In this document: positions 1 through 11,432 of the stretch, piece after piece | Numbering within the stretch: position 1 is the stretch's first letter | How the letters are laid out: each line of letters opens with the position of its first letter | Source: Rutpela maculata | Taxonomy: Eukaryota > Arthropoda > Insecta > Coleoptera > Cerambycidae | Assembly: GCA_936432065.2 (NCBI GenBank) | Contig: OW386285.2 | Location: 44,509,920-44,573,919 of the forward strand | Length of the DNA stretch: 64,000 nucleotides | Direction of reading: 5' to 3' | Notes under the pieces: model-generated | The model's input: the letters and a program-made list of their open reading frames with translations, nothing else | What the model was told of the DNA's origin: nothing | The model's database searches: none | Program-made: the position numbers and the translations under genes

Positions 1-900
1 TTGATAGTCGAAACAGCGCTCGAGGAATCTTGTAAAAATACTACGGTTGTGGTTGGGGAAGATGTGGATCTTCTTATAATTTTAACTGCTCGTACACCTA
101 TTAATAAAGAAATTTTTCTTCTCAAACCAGGCAGAGGGAAGGTCCAACGAAAAATGTATTCTTCACGAAGCTTTGATCACCATAAAGATATTCGAGATCA
201 CATATTGTTTCTGCGCGCATTCTCTGGGTGTGACACTACATCTGCTCTGTTTAATAAAGGCAAGACTGCAGCTTTGAAAGTGATGAAAAAACGACAGGAC
301 TTGAAACTTGTAGCTGAAGTTTTCAGCAAGACTGGTACTTCTCCTGACAGTTACTTCGAATGGGATAAAAATTTTCCTCGCAATCTATGACGCTCCAGTT
401 AAAGAAGTTTCCATCGATAACTATCGGTATTCTTGCTTTATTAAAGCTGTGAGCAAAAGCAAACCAGTGAAATTGAACTCATTACCACCCACTCATGACG
501 CAGCTCAGCAGCATCTATTTCGTGTTTATTTTCAAGTAAAGAAATGGTTGGGTAATGTATTGAACTCAAGAGTGGGGAATGGATCTTGAAAGATACCATA
601 TTGTGGCCAAAAACAACATCCCAACTTCCTGCGCCTGATTGCCTTCTGAAGATGATTTTCTGCAACTGTACGAAAGGTTGTGGACCATTGTGTGGCTGTC
701 GGAGGTTGGGACTTAATTGCTCACCAGTTTGCGGCAACTGCCATGGAAAATCTTGCTTGAATGCTGAACCGATTGAAAACTCGTCAGAAATAGAAGCTGT
801 CACTGAATCAGAGACTGAAAGTGATCAGATTGACTCGGATTTCCTCGAACGAATGGATGATTTTATAGAAGGAGAAAACGGACAAGAAGGAAATTATTAA
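1..900 (+). pseudogene. PIN/FEN1-like nuclease plus CXC cysteine-cluster protein, copy A (broken, cut by window edge)
   Basis: The first 129 codons (1-390) read an open frame holding VVGEDVDLLIIL and AFSGCDTTSAL. These resemble the two acidic motifs of the PIN/FEN1-XPG fold (the EDxD strand and the GxD motif). The coding sense then moves to another frame at about 386-587 (LPPTHDAAQQH, then a conserved VYFQVKKWLGN stretch) and returns to the first frame at 586-900. There PAPDCLLKMIFCNC opens a cysteine cluster with the CxC, CxxxC and CxxC spacing of tesmin/TSO1 (CXC) domains, followed by an acidic tail and a TAA at 898-900. At least two frame changes show it is broken. The start lies before base 1. 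Two diverged relatives occur at 7.1 and 20.5 kb, so this is a dispersed family. The nuclease reading is my inference from motifs; function is unknown. Confidence 0.6.
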
Positions 901-2378
901 TTTGACAACATTTTAATAAGTATGATCGTCGTGGATTAGGCCTACCGGGGAAACCACATAAAAAAAACGCGCCTAGTACTCAACCTCAAGGGTGGTGTGG
1001 ATTAGAGTACTTAAATTATCCATAATATCCCATAAGTTCAAATTCAATGCAAGATTTTCAAGAAAACTATTGCGTATACGAAAAAAGAACCTATCTTTTT
1101 TATAGAGAATTTCCATAGCTTTCTTTTTGGCCCAATGTATTTTTGTCGTAGAGGCAATGAAAACCAAGATATCTCGAAAAATTCGTTTCCGAGCACGATT
1201 TTAGCCCTTTACAGCGTTGCCAAATTTTATCCTTACACTCCCACTTCGGGGACTTTTGAGACCTTATTAAGCACACCCGAACCTACCTGGAAAATCAACA
1301 TTTGCTTTTGTGTGAATTGGTCTGAAGAAAATTCTAAATGCAGTGGATTATAAGTCCAAAATAAACGCATGTTTCCATCCCACTCTGCAAAATCCTATCC
1401 CGTAATTCGTATTTGTAATTTCTTGTCGTTATATGGAAGAACAATAAATATAAAATAAAGTAAGAAGTGCATTCATTATTAATTTCGAATAGCAGCTGCA
1501 TTGTATGAAAGTGAACAACCAACTAATTTATATTCTAAACATTTTTTCTGCAACTTTTACTATCTGTATAACAGTGTTTTAAATGGAATTTTAAGTATCT
1601 GTACGAACAATCGGAATTAGCTGAAAATAAATGACATTGATATTCTGATAGAGTATACTTTCGCGCGTAGGTCTATTCATCGCCTAAAACAATGAAATAT
1701 AAACAGAAAAACATTTCCGAGATGTTCGAGAATTTTTTTCTTCTTAATTGATGTTTCATGTAAATTATATATAATAATATACCTGTTCTATAATTATTTT
1801 AAGTCTAGAAAGTGGCATTTCTAACAGCATCCCTAATACACTTCATCACACATACGGTAATTTGTTTTGCCTAACCTTTGAATAATAATTGAGACATCTT
1901 GAATAAACCTGTATATTAAAATGAATAATTTATACGAGCTTTTCTAGCTGAGAGCTGATATGAACTCATTCTGGGAGTATGTAATTTAAATGTACAGATA
2001 ACCATCAGTTTATGTCGTGGGCTACCTACTTCCTCGATTTTATTGATTAGACAAAACGTGCTGGTTTTTTAGTAATTAAATGGGCCAGTCTTGAGAGGCT
2101 TAATGTCGAATAAAATAGGAAATGTTTGATAATTTAGGTTTGTCTGCATTTTCACGCGTATTTCTATGTAAATAAAGTTTAGGTAATGTTTAGTTATTGT
2201 TTATAATTCGTTATTTGTGGCATATTCATGATTTCGAAACTGCTTTCGATTTAATTTTTGTCATTATCATTTAATATTTTTGTTTCAGTTTATATATTTT
2301 TATGTGTGAGACATTTTGTAATAGAAATATTAAAATCAGCCTCTGTCTGATCCTTTTGGCTCAGAGGTTTATTTCATT
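901..2378. other. AT-rich stretch without recognisable gene
   Basis: Only short frames with no recognisable domain are present. Poly(A)-like and AT-rich tracts dominate. The 3' untranslated part of the copy A sequence could extend into the first few hundred bases, but nothing marks its end. Confidence 0.5.
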
Positions 2379-3650
2379 GAAAGAGTGACCGCAAAAATAG
2401 GCCCAAATGCCCATTTTTACTGTAAATAATATGCTAAATGATTGTTTACAATTAGAACATGCTTCTGATAAAGGTTCAAGTTGAGCATATCATTAGTTAG
2501 TGAGATATGAGTGATAAGAGATGTCTAATTTAGGTAATTTGATTCACGAAATCATTGTAAAGTACATACATGTACTACCTTTAAAAAAATTACCAGAAAC
2601 ATATTTTGATATGTATTTATGTTTTGAAGGTCGCTGAATTCAAATCCGAAGTCAGAATTGCGAAATTCAAGATGGCGGATCCAATATGGCGGACCGAATT
2701 GTCGAAAACTTCGATTATGACCACGAGAACTTATATAAAGGGTTCTTTTTGCGGTTTGGCAACAAAATTGCATATAATTGGATTTTTGGGTCGCTTATTA
2801 CAAACCTGAAAACATAATCCTAAAATTCAAGATGGCAGATGTGGACAAAAAAGTAAAAAAAATCTAAAGATTTTTACTTTTTGTCTGCCATCTTGAATAT
2901 TGGATCTGCTATCAGAATGCTAACATCAGATTCGTAATTAGCAACTTTAAATGACTTATTTTACATTTTTTCGTAACCAACCAGGCCGTTTTTTAATTTT
3001 TTCTGCCAAATTGGATCCGCCATCTTGAATTTCAAATGCACCATCTTGAATTTTAGAATTCTGATTTCGAATTCGTAATCAGCGAACGCCATGTAGAATG
3101 ATTCGAGACTGAACACAACCTGTTTGACTTTTTAGTCCATTATATTGAATCCGGCATCTTGAATCCCACATCCGCCATCTTGAATTTTAGGATTATATTT
3201 TCAGATTTGTAATAAGCAACCCAAAAATCCAAGTATATGCAATTTTGTTGCCAAACCGCAAAAAAAACCCTTTATATAAGTTTTCGTGGTCACAATCGAA
3301 GTTTTAGACAATTCGATCCGCCATATTGGATCCGCCATCTTGAATTCTGCAATTCTGACTTCGGATTTGAATTCACCGACCTTCAAAACAGAAATACATA
3401 TAAAAATATGTTGATGGTAATTTTTTGAAATACTTACAAAAAGGTAGTACATATATGTACTTTACAATGATTTCATGAATCAAAATCCCTAAAATTAAAC
3501 ATCTTCTATCACTCATATCTCACTAACTAAGGATATGCTCAACTTGAAACTTTATCAGAAGCATGTTCTAATTGTAAACAATCATTTAGCACATTATTTA
3601 CAGTAAAATTTAGGGGTGCAAAAATGGGTGAATTTTGCGGTCAGTCTTTT
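2379..3650. mobile_element. Large foldback (inverted-repeat) element with AAGATGGCGGATCC-type motifs
   Basis: The left arm (about 2379-2850) returns as its reverse complement at about 3160-3650. The outer ends are AAAGAGTGACCGCAAAA on the left and, reverse complemented, AAAGACTGACCGCAAAA on the right. Arms of roughly 470-490 bases flank a centre of about 300 bases. Variants of AAGATGGCGGAT occur at least nine times in either orientation, for example near 2669, 2829, 3008, 3166 and 3318. The 73-83-residue open frames within the arms are mirror images of each other and are not genes. No clear target duplication is visible. Confidence 0.8.
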
Positions 3651-3839
3651 TAAATATTTTTACAGTAGCAAAATACCCAACAAACATAAATAAATAAAGT
3701 TTATCTAGATTTACCGGAATCAATTCGAAGTAGACAGCAATGGAAAACGGTAGCACAGGTCATTTTCTTCGCATTTTGCGTCTTATCTCAAAAACATAAA
3801 GATAAAGACATAAATACACCACATAGTTATAGTAAATAA

Positions 3840-3983
3840 CCCCCAAATCCAAAGCCAAGGCTGTCCAGAAGGGGGTTACACATTTGGAAAAACGGATACA
3901 TACATTCATACCCCCGGCATTGTCAGTGCCGGGGCTGGAGCTCGAACTCGGTACGCGATAGACAGTACGACCAGCGCATGGGA
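3840..3983 (-). repeat. SINE-like fragment with B-box and GC-rich hairpin
   Basis: On the minus strand GAGTTCGAGCTCC resembles a polymerase III B-box (GGTTCGANTCC) and sits next to a perfect 8-bp stem CCCCGGCA/TGCCGGGG (3912-3919 and 3927-3934). No good A-box is visible because the sequence abuts a LINE reverse transcriptase fragment at about 3984. It could be a tRNA-derived SINE head truncated by that junction. Confidence 0.4.
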
Positions 3984-5086
3984 GTTCCTCAGGGATCTAT
4001 TTTAGGCCCATTATTGTTTTTAATTTATATTAACTGTTGAGGAAACCCCAACTCCCTTATTTTTAGTAGAAAATATTAGGAGGGTGCGAGTGTCAGAATG
4101 AAAATGTCTGTAAAGAAATAATCGTTGTAAAAACTATCAACAAAATTTAATTAATTGTTTGACTTCACCATTGTGTATGCAGATGACACAAGCATTATGG
4201 TAATTGCTAATAGCCCTGAAGAACTCTCTAATAAAGTTCATATTGTATTCAATGAATGAATTAATAAAACCATTATTTAAATTTTAACCTATGACGTACG
4301 GTTACTTTACCTGGAATAGTTTTAAGTGATTGCTCGAATTTTCTTAGCACCCTTGTAAATAGCAATTTGTCATGGGAACAGCATACTGGTCACGTATGCA
4401 GAAAGATAAATCAAGCTTACTTTGCATTACTACAACTAAAATATATGCTGAATGAAATAGGACTCACTAGTGTGTACTATGCTGTAGCCTATTCACACAT
4501 GACACTTAATATTTGTATTTGGGGTCGATCATTCTATGCCAGGAGAGTATTTATTCTACAAAAACCAATATGAGACTAATATTCAACTTGCAACTGCAGA
4601 GAAAGCTGCAAAGGTAGTTTTATAAACAAACAAATCCTGACGATGCATGTATTTATATTTATAAATGTTTAATTAATACAAAAAACAATATGGATACTTT
4701 TATGAGTGTATCTAAGCATCATTTATATAATACTCAAAACAAAAACACTTTAACAATTCCCTACACACGATCCAGCGGCAGGGAGCCAGCCTTGTCGGCA
4801 TGCTTTGAACTCATTCGTAAACGTGAACTGGTCCGCTGGAATTCTAATTATCTTCAAAGCGTACCGACAATGTTGGCTCCCTACCGCTGGATCTTGTGTA
4901 GACTCCTTTACATAGGACATCGACTTTTAAAGAATCACTTCAATATAATTCCATTGCATTATACAAACACAAACAAACAAATTGCCAAGTAATATCCAAA
5001 ATATGAACGAATATCGGTTAATTTAAAATTACTATTAACAAGATTCTTGTACAAAAACGATATTACACTATTGAAGATTCTTAACC
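3984..5086 (+). pseudogene. CR1/Jockey-group LINE reverse transcriptase 3' half, degraded
   Basis: VPQGSILGPLLFLIYIN (reverse transcriptase motif region before the catalytic YADD) is read at 3986-4035. About 130 unrelated bases interrupt it. YADDTS with the catalytic aspartates resumes near 4178, then LVNSNLSWEQHTGHVC and VYYAVAYSHMTLNI near 4350-4520. The C-terminal tail (YNTQNKNTLTIPYTR, then YYTIED near 5070) matches the same positions in the LINE at 25-27 kb (YNTRHKDLLLIPVHK, FYSVDEF), so the two copies belong to related families. Stops and frame changes are frequent. A 139-bp hairpin element is nested at 4762-4900. The 5' half including the endonuclease is absent. Confidence 0.75.
4762..4900. 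mobile_element. 139-bp hairpin MITE nested in the LINE
   Basis: The ends TACACACGATCCAGCGG and, reverse complemented, TACACAAGATCCAGCGG continue into about 45-bp inverted arms (GGGAGCC then TTGTCGG motifs). LINE coding is interrupted exactly here and resumes after 4900 (frame reading KNSLQYNSIALY-like), so the hairpin inserted into the LINE. A TA may be the target, but it overlaps the ends. Confidence 0.7.
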
Positions 5087-5756
5087 GACATTATATAAAC
5101 TACTACCTATATAATTCAATTTATTTCTTTTTTTAATGTTTATACTTTATATGTTTTTTTTTATCATTAATGGTTCATTCTTTGTTATAACTTTTTATCT
5201 TTTGATAATTATATTTCTTTTTCTTTCATAAAATGTGTTCTCTTGTATACGTGTTGTTTTAATCTCGTTGTTATTTATTTATTCATTATATAATAATGTA
5301 ATAGTGTACCGTATTTATTTATATGTTCTTGATTTACCATATATATAGGTGTACATAATCCGTATCATTAGAAATTATGAATAACAATTATTATTATTCG
5401 CCACACAATATGCCTTAGCCGACTAAGCTATCGTGTCGGGATGTAATATCTCGTAATTTTTTATACCTATAAAATATATGACCTTTCTATAAGTTTTTTT
5501 GGATTCACTTTGTTAGAGAAAGGTCATACGTGGATAAAATAAACAATTGTAATAATATATTGTTACCTTGTCGATTTTTTACGAAAAAAAAAAACAAGCT
5601 AAAAACGTACTTTTCACCAATTTACTAAGCTTTTTATATAATTGTTACACATCCTATAGGATACTCTTCGCAGTTTTCTTGTAAATAATGTTAGTTTTTG
5701 GACATTCTAAATTCTGTGATACCAACTTTGTTGTGAAAAACATTGAAAAATAAAAC
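5087..5756. other. AT-rich sequence, probably LINE 3' untranslated region and flank
   Basis: Very AT-rich with no open frame of note. It follows the end of the LINE coding remnant, so part of it is probably its 3' untranslated region. The 3' border is not identifiable. Confidence 0.4.
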
Positions 5757-5836
5757 ATCAAGCTGTCTGGGATTTGAACACATGATCTTTGGATAGCAAG
5801 GCAAAACTTTAGCCACTTAACTGGACCATCACGCAT
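5757..5836 (-). repeat. tRNA-derived SINE head
   Basis: Read on the minus strand, TGGTCCAGTTAAGTGG resembles an A-box and GTGTTCAAATCCC a B-box, about 40 bases apart, as in tRNA genes. The cloverleaf stems are not kept and AT-rich sequence follows, so this is a SINE head and not a functional tRNA gene. Confidence 0.55.
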
Positions 5837-7110
5837 TACTACAAAAACTGAATGTCTATAATATATATCTTTCGAGAATCGTATTTCAACGCATTAGATA
5901 TTATATTATTATGAAATATATATTAGGAAAATGTAGAAACGGAAAATATATATGTATATAAATAACATTTCGCAAGATTTCTATTTTAATACAAGCGACA
6001 AAAATTAAGCAAGTATTTTTTTTATTAAATGATTAATAACTTTCTTATTTACTGAGTGATTTTCTTCAAAACAAAAAAAACAATAGGGTTCTTCCTCTAG
6101 CTATCGCTAACTTACTTTCCAAATTTCAATACAATCGGACTTCTGTTTCTTAAGTTATCGTGCTTACAAGACACGTGACAGACGGACAGGCGGACATTTT
6201 GAAAGTTGTTCAGAATTCGTTCACTAACACAATGATATGAAATTTTTTTCTCTACGAGTGATATTTACGGTTTTAGAAATGTGCCGATCAAATGCAATAC
6301 TCACTACTCTTCGTTTTTGCGAAGAGTATAACAAGATACCAAACTTTAGGACCTCCAACTCCTGTTAAGGTGTTTTTCCATAGTTCATACATTTTCCGCG
6401 GCTGTAGGAAAACTAATATTATTAGATAATCCGTGGTATATGATTCCCATCATACCAAGTAAATCAAAGAGACGATGAATGAAACCGGTCCCAAAAGTAT
6501 AGGACAACGGTTCCTCGAATATTTTCTCGCATTATTTCAAAATAATATTTTAATAATCATGAAACAATTTTCAAATCTGGAAAAACTAGATAAGTATATG
6601 TTTTTTAAAGAACAGGTTATTAATTTTGTGATTTTTTTCTTTTTCAGCAAAAAGAATTCCATCGTTCTGCGGACACAACTCTCCGTTCGAGTACACACAA
6701 TAATAGGTAAGTAATTATTAATCTCGAGGGAGGGAAGGGGGAGGCGATGATGTGGCACTGAAACTAAAATAGTTTCCACGAATATAAAAACACTAAACGC
6801 TGCACTCGAATATCGAATTTAATCCAGTCATCTGGGAATGAAAGATAATATGCTATAAACTTGTATAAATCTTTATTTTGGCATTTTATAAGTTGGCTCA
6901 AAAGTTTCATAGAATCTCGTACGCGAGTCAAGATATTCAAGGTCAAAGGTCGCAAGGATCGGTTTTTTGTAAATATCTCGTTTTCTATGCTCTAAATGAT
7001 ATTTTGATTTATTATAAAAGTTGTAGAACATAAATTTGTTTTAAGCAATATTTTATACATTCAACTGTTCTTGAGATAGAGCGCGAAGAGTGGGTAACGC
7101 TTAGCCGTAA
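5837..7110. other. Repeat-like sequence without gene
   Basis: A stretch near 6170-6330 (GACAGACGGACAGGCGGAC, then CTCTTCGTTTTTGCGAAGAG, a small hairpin) looks like a dispersed repeat. The short open frames at 6475-6955 have no recognisable domain. Confidence 0.4.
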
Positions 7111-7830
7111 CGCAAGGTCAACTGTGGAATCCATGTTCTTATCGTCGAAACAGCCATTGCAGAATCTGAACGTCAAAGGGCTGCCGTCATCATGATATTG
7201 CTAGGTCTTTTAATAGGACGTACTCAATCACATCAACACGAGGAGGTAATCACTTTTGCAATATGTGGGAGAGGCATATGTGCAATGGTGTGCAATATCG
7301 TGCAATATGTATGCAATATGTGTGCAATATTGCAATTGGGGGACACATAATTTCAAGTGATTACCCCTCGCATCAACAAGAAATTTTCTTTAAAAAAATT
7401 GGCAAAGGCAATGTGAAGACACAAATATATTCCTCTTAAAGCTTCGACAAATATTCTCGTTCTACACAACACCTTTTATTTTTGCACGCCTTCAGTGGCT
7501 GTGACACGACTTCAGCAAGACAACTGCCCACTAGAAACATTGTTTGAAAATGCAATAGCAATATATATAGTGCTCCAAAATCAGAACACAATATTGACAA
7601 CTTTTGTTATACGCAATTCATCAAATTAACAAGACTTAGCAAACCGATGCAGTTATCAACTCTTCCACCTACAAGTGCAGCAGCTTGACAGCATATCAGT
7701 CGTGTCTACTACCAGATCCAAACTTGGTTAGAACCTCAGGAATGGGGCTGGGTGTTGCAAAATGAAATCCTGGAACCGATAACAACATTATTACCACCAG
7801 CACCAGATGAACTGCTCAATATAATATTTT
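7111..7830 (+). pseudogene. PIN/FEN1-like plus CXC family, copy B (broken)
   Basis: LIVETAIAESERQ near 7137 matches the start of copy A (MIVETALEESCKN). FSGCDTTSA near 7492-7518 matches AFSGCDTTSAL. Then LPPTS near 7670, VYYQIQTWLEPQEWGW near 7708-7755 and PAPDELLNIIF near 7798-7828 follow the order of copy A. The cysteine cluster itself is missing after about 7828. Several stops and frame changes occur, and the EDVD motif is eroded. A 132-bp MITE sits inside (7239-7370). Confidence 0.6.
7239..7370. mobile_element. 132-bp hAT-type MITE with perfect 8-bp target duplication
   Basis: Terminal repeats are CGAGGAGGTAATCACTT on the left and, reverse complemented, CGAGGGGTAATCACTT on the right. CATCAACA flanks both sides exactly (7231-7238 and 7371-7378). 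An 8-bp duplication is typical of hAT transposition. The interior carries four or more TGCAATAT repeats. Removing it restores the copy B reading frame order. Confidence 0.85.
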
Positions 7831-8688
7831 ATTATTTATATAAATTAAGTAAATATTATTGAACGAATATCTGATTTATGAATATTATCTTTCATTCCGA
7901 TGTTTACCCTTTTTTTTACGCTATATGACTGGATTAATTCGACGACGCGTGTTTCACCAACCAAGTTGACAACGTCTGGAGATTATAAAAAATCCTCTCC
8001 AGATGATTATTGAGTTATTGAATAAAATCTATAATAATTGAGGGTAGCACATAATTTTATTTATTAGTTTTGCACTATTAAATAAAAATATGTGTGATTG
8101 GTATCTAAAATAAAGAATAAAATTTTATTTCAATAATTAACTGCAATCAAGGTTGGAAAATTCATGATATTTTTATTTAATTGATTTTTTTTTTATTGTT
8201 TTAAGGGGTATTTTAAATTAAATTCATGAAATAATTATAATATATAAAGAAAATATAAAATATTGTCTACATTTACGAAATATTTTTGTACCAAATACTT
8301 CTACAAAAGCACGAGCAAAAAAACACATAGAATATGAAAATATCACATCATTTGTGTATCAAACCATAAAACACACCACACCATAAAAACCATGATATTG
8401 ATAAAATATTGCAAGAGTTACTTTTGCCACCAATGCCAGCTTTCTTTGTCTAGAAATCAAAGAAGTTTTAAAAACTATCAACCTATTACGCGCTATTTAT
8501 AAAGCATCAACTTTGTTGGAAGAAAGGAAAAGTGCTCTGAGAGTTTCGCCGAATGATTCGCTTATTTTTGATGGATGGTTCACTGACCACAACGAAAATT
8601 CCGCCATCAATAATTCTACTTGCCCTTTTGTGAATGAGTGTTGTAGGCGACGTGTCATTGTGTATGCTTTTTAAAATTTGACAAAGAA
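7831..8688. other. No gene recognised
   Basis: AT-rich sequence. A short frame near 8500-8640 (NDSLIFDGWFT on the + strand) faintly recalls a transposase aspartate motif, but it is too short to assign. Confidence 0.35.
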
Positions 8689-9297
8689 ATGTCCGAAACT
8701 TAAAGGAACTCCTTTGGGGTACAATGAGTAGGTCACACAAATTGCTACAAATCCCAAATATCCTGATATGATATTATCTTCATCAAGAGACAAGTCTCTT
8801 ATTGTTTGAAAATTAACACGTGAAGAAACGCAATACGGTGTACCCCAAAAACGTCTTTACGGCCATTCTCACTTTATCTCCGATGTTGTACTATCTAGCG
8901 ACGGAAACAATGCTCTTTCTGGATCATGGAACAAAATTCTTCGTCTTTGGGACTTAGCTGCTGGTGAAACTACAAGGATGTCTTGAGTGTTGCTTTTTCT
9001 GTGGACAATCGTCAAATTGTATCAGGTTTTCGAGACACAAGGATACAATTTGGCTGAGTGTAAATACACAATTCAAGATGATAGCTATTCCGATTGGGTA
9101 TCATGCGTAAGATTCTGTCCAAATCATGCAAATCCAATAAATGTCTCTGCTGGATGGGACCGTATGGTAAAGGTCTGGAACTTAACTAATTTAAAGATTC
9201 TGGGCATACTGGTTACTTAAATACTGTAACTGTTTCTCCTGATGGATATTCTGACAATACCATTAGGGTCTGGCAAGTTAGTGTATGTGCACATTAA
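8689..9297 (+). pseudogene. Rack1: RACK1 (receptor for activated C kinase 1) processed pseudogene
   Basis: An ATG at 8689 opens MSET followed by a frame change, then NEWVTQIATNPKYPDM (with W as a stop) and SSSRDKS. YGVPQKRLYGHSHFISD and GSWNKILRLWDLAAGETTR follow near 8838-8970, then VAFSVDNRQIVSG, LAECKYTIQDD, SDWVSCVRF, GWDRMVKVWNLTN and finally YSDNTIRVWQVSVCAH with a stop at 9295-9297. These are the WD40 blades of RACK1, a ribosome-associated scaffold, in the right order from N- to C-terminus. There are no introns, several frame changes, and an internal deletion that joins VTVSPDG to the last blade. A poly(A) signal lies at 9332-9337. This is the form of a retrocopy and not the working gene. 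Confidence 0.92.
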
Positions 9298-9331
9298 TTT
9301 GTTTTGACATGTATATATAAATACGACTTTA

Positions 9332-9337
9332 AATAAA
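9332..9337 (+). terminator. AATAAA polyadenylation signal of the RACK1 retrocopy
   Basis: AATAAA lies 35 bases after the pseudogene stop and is followed by A-rich sequence, as expected for a reverse-transcribed mRNA end. Confidence 0.6.
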
Positions 9338-9539
9338 GTTTTTAAAATAAAACCAATAATTTGGTACACAGTAACCAACGACAAAAGAGAATATTATTTA
9401 ATCGAATCCTTTGATACTTCAGGTCAGCTACACACCAGATTACTTATCTAACCTATCCATACAATTGATTTTGTAATGTAAAGAAGAATTCAATTTCAAC
9501 GTTGCACATCTGTGCCGGGTAAAATTCGACAAGACAAAG

Positions 9540-9850
9540 AAATTAGCCAACTCCAACAATTATCGGCCAAGAAGATACAGAGAAGCCGTTGACATAAATA
9601 AACATCCGAATAACTATAATAGTGACACCGGATTATAATTACTAATAACGTGGAAGTCAATATTCCGCATGAGCTATGATCCGCAATACGCCTCCTGATA
9701 ACCTGTGTAAATAGAGGAGCTCGGTTCAGCAGAGCTCACTTCGATTCAGAAGACCACGACAAGATGATTGCAACGTCAAGCACTCGACCAAGTCTACGCA
9801 GAAGAAGACCCGGAAACCAGCAGCCAGATCACCAGCTTTAGCACCAAGAT
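9540..9850 (+). pseudogene. Possible retroelement C-terminal fragment
   Basis: RPRRYREAVDINKHPNN is read near 9568-9620 and resembles a tail found after endonuclease domains of some retroelements (Penelope-like type), followed by stops. The identification rests on one short motif, so it is tentative. Confidence 0.3.
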
Positions 9851-9869
9851 GTTTAGATCAATTCATTAA

Positions 9870-11432
9870 TTAGGTTTTTGGTTTATGCCAAGGTTTATGC
9901 ATTTAAGAAAACACATTTACAACAGTATATTTAAATATCATACGCCGATATCGGAATATTTTTTGATCAATTGATATTGATATGCCCAAAGGCCAAGCGC
10001 GTAGCGAAGAGGGTATGTTACCCCCCAACTTTGTCAGACTTGGCAAAAGTTGGAAATTTGAGATATAAGTTGGCAATTTTTATTTCGGTTAAAATCTTTT
10101 TTTGGTGGGAAAAAATTATTTTGAATTTATCCGCTTATCAATTATTTTCATTGCGGCAGAATTTTTTTTTTCGGATTTTCCTCCCCCCCCTCCCGCATTT
10201 GGCTCGCTACACCTCTGCCAAAGGCTTGCAATAAATGATGCAAATATGAATCTGTATCTAAATGTATTAATTTAGCTTGACTTTCACAATTGTAAGTAGT
10301 ATATCACAGCATTAATGAAGTGAAGTAAGATAATTTCCAATTAAAAAAAGTAAAATAATGCAATTGAACTTCTTTTCCGATATGAACATTGTTAACAACC
10401 TGTTAACTGCGTAGTATAATGGTATAGAAATTACCTAGGTGGATGCGTTTTGAAATACTGATTGTTTATTAATTTTACACAGTTTAACACAGAGTAAAAG
10501 TGTTGAAAATAAAATTACAACGTATCAGATAAGTAATTTCTCTCTAATTTTAATAAAATAATTAAACAAATGTAAGATTTCTAATGTACATTACAGCAAT
10601 GCTGCTAATGAGGTAGAGTGAAAAAATTATATATTTGTCAAGTGTTTTAAAAAAAATAATAACATTAAAATATTATAAATAATAATGTGCCTTCCGGCTT
10701 CTAGTTATGGAAAGAAAGTGAAATGATTTTAAAAAATACATAGGTTTATGTGTAATGTGTATTATCCTGAGCACGCTAACGTATAAGATAGTTTAGATAA
10801 ATATATTAGGTTGTCTTTACATGTAAAAAATTCGAAACGTTTTTTTTGCTTAAATAGTTTCTATACTGTTGTTAAAAACGTACACATTTCCACCAGGGGA
10901 TATGAAAAGCTAGTACCGAGGCCAGGTGACGAGCTACCTCAAATTTTTAAATTTTGCCGAGCTCTTCTGTAATAAGAAAAGGGATTTTGACCTTGCCTAA
11001 CATTTAATAAGAAGGGGGGGGGGGAGGTATATCCTTCGCAATTCTCGCCTAATAGTGCAAAGCTTCTTCTTATGCACTGATATGCAAGCCGCTAGAAGGT
11101 GAGATGATGTCGCTGAATTTCCCTAGTACTAATCGTAACGTAACTAACGTTGCCTAACTTTTTGTATTGAGATACGAGATATTCAAGACGGATCTGCGTT
11201 CGCCCCATTATGGTTTAAAATTCTGAAACTTTGAAATTATTGATATGAAGACACTGTAGAACTTTTCCAAATTGTATTATAGAGGGTGTCCCACTTAAGA
11301 GTATAACACCCTTATAACTTTTTAGTTTTTGGTCAATTCGAACCGAATTTTCCTTAAAGATAGAAACTTTATAGTCTACAGAAAACCGAAAAAATTAAAT
11401 AATCAGTAGGTATTTTTTCGTCGGAAAATGTT
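9870..11432. other. No gene recognised
   Basis: AT-rich sequence with homopolymer runs, including a C-rich tract near 10180-10195 and 12 consecutive G near 11018-11030. The frame at 9971-10234 has no domain. Confidence 0.4.

Noticed and set aside
3201..3452. 83-residue minus frame and 67-residue plus frame at 2606-2809 with nearly the same peptide
   Set aside because: They are the two mirrored arms of the foldback and have no independent coding support.
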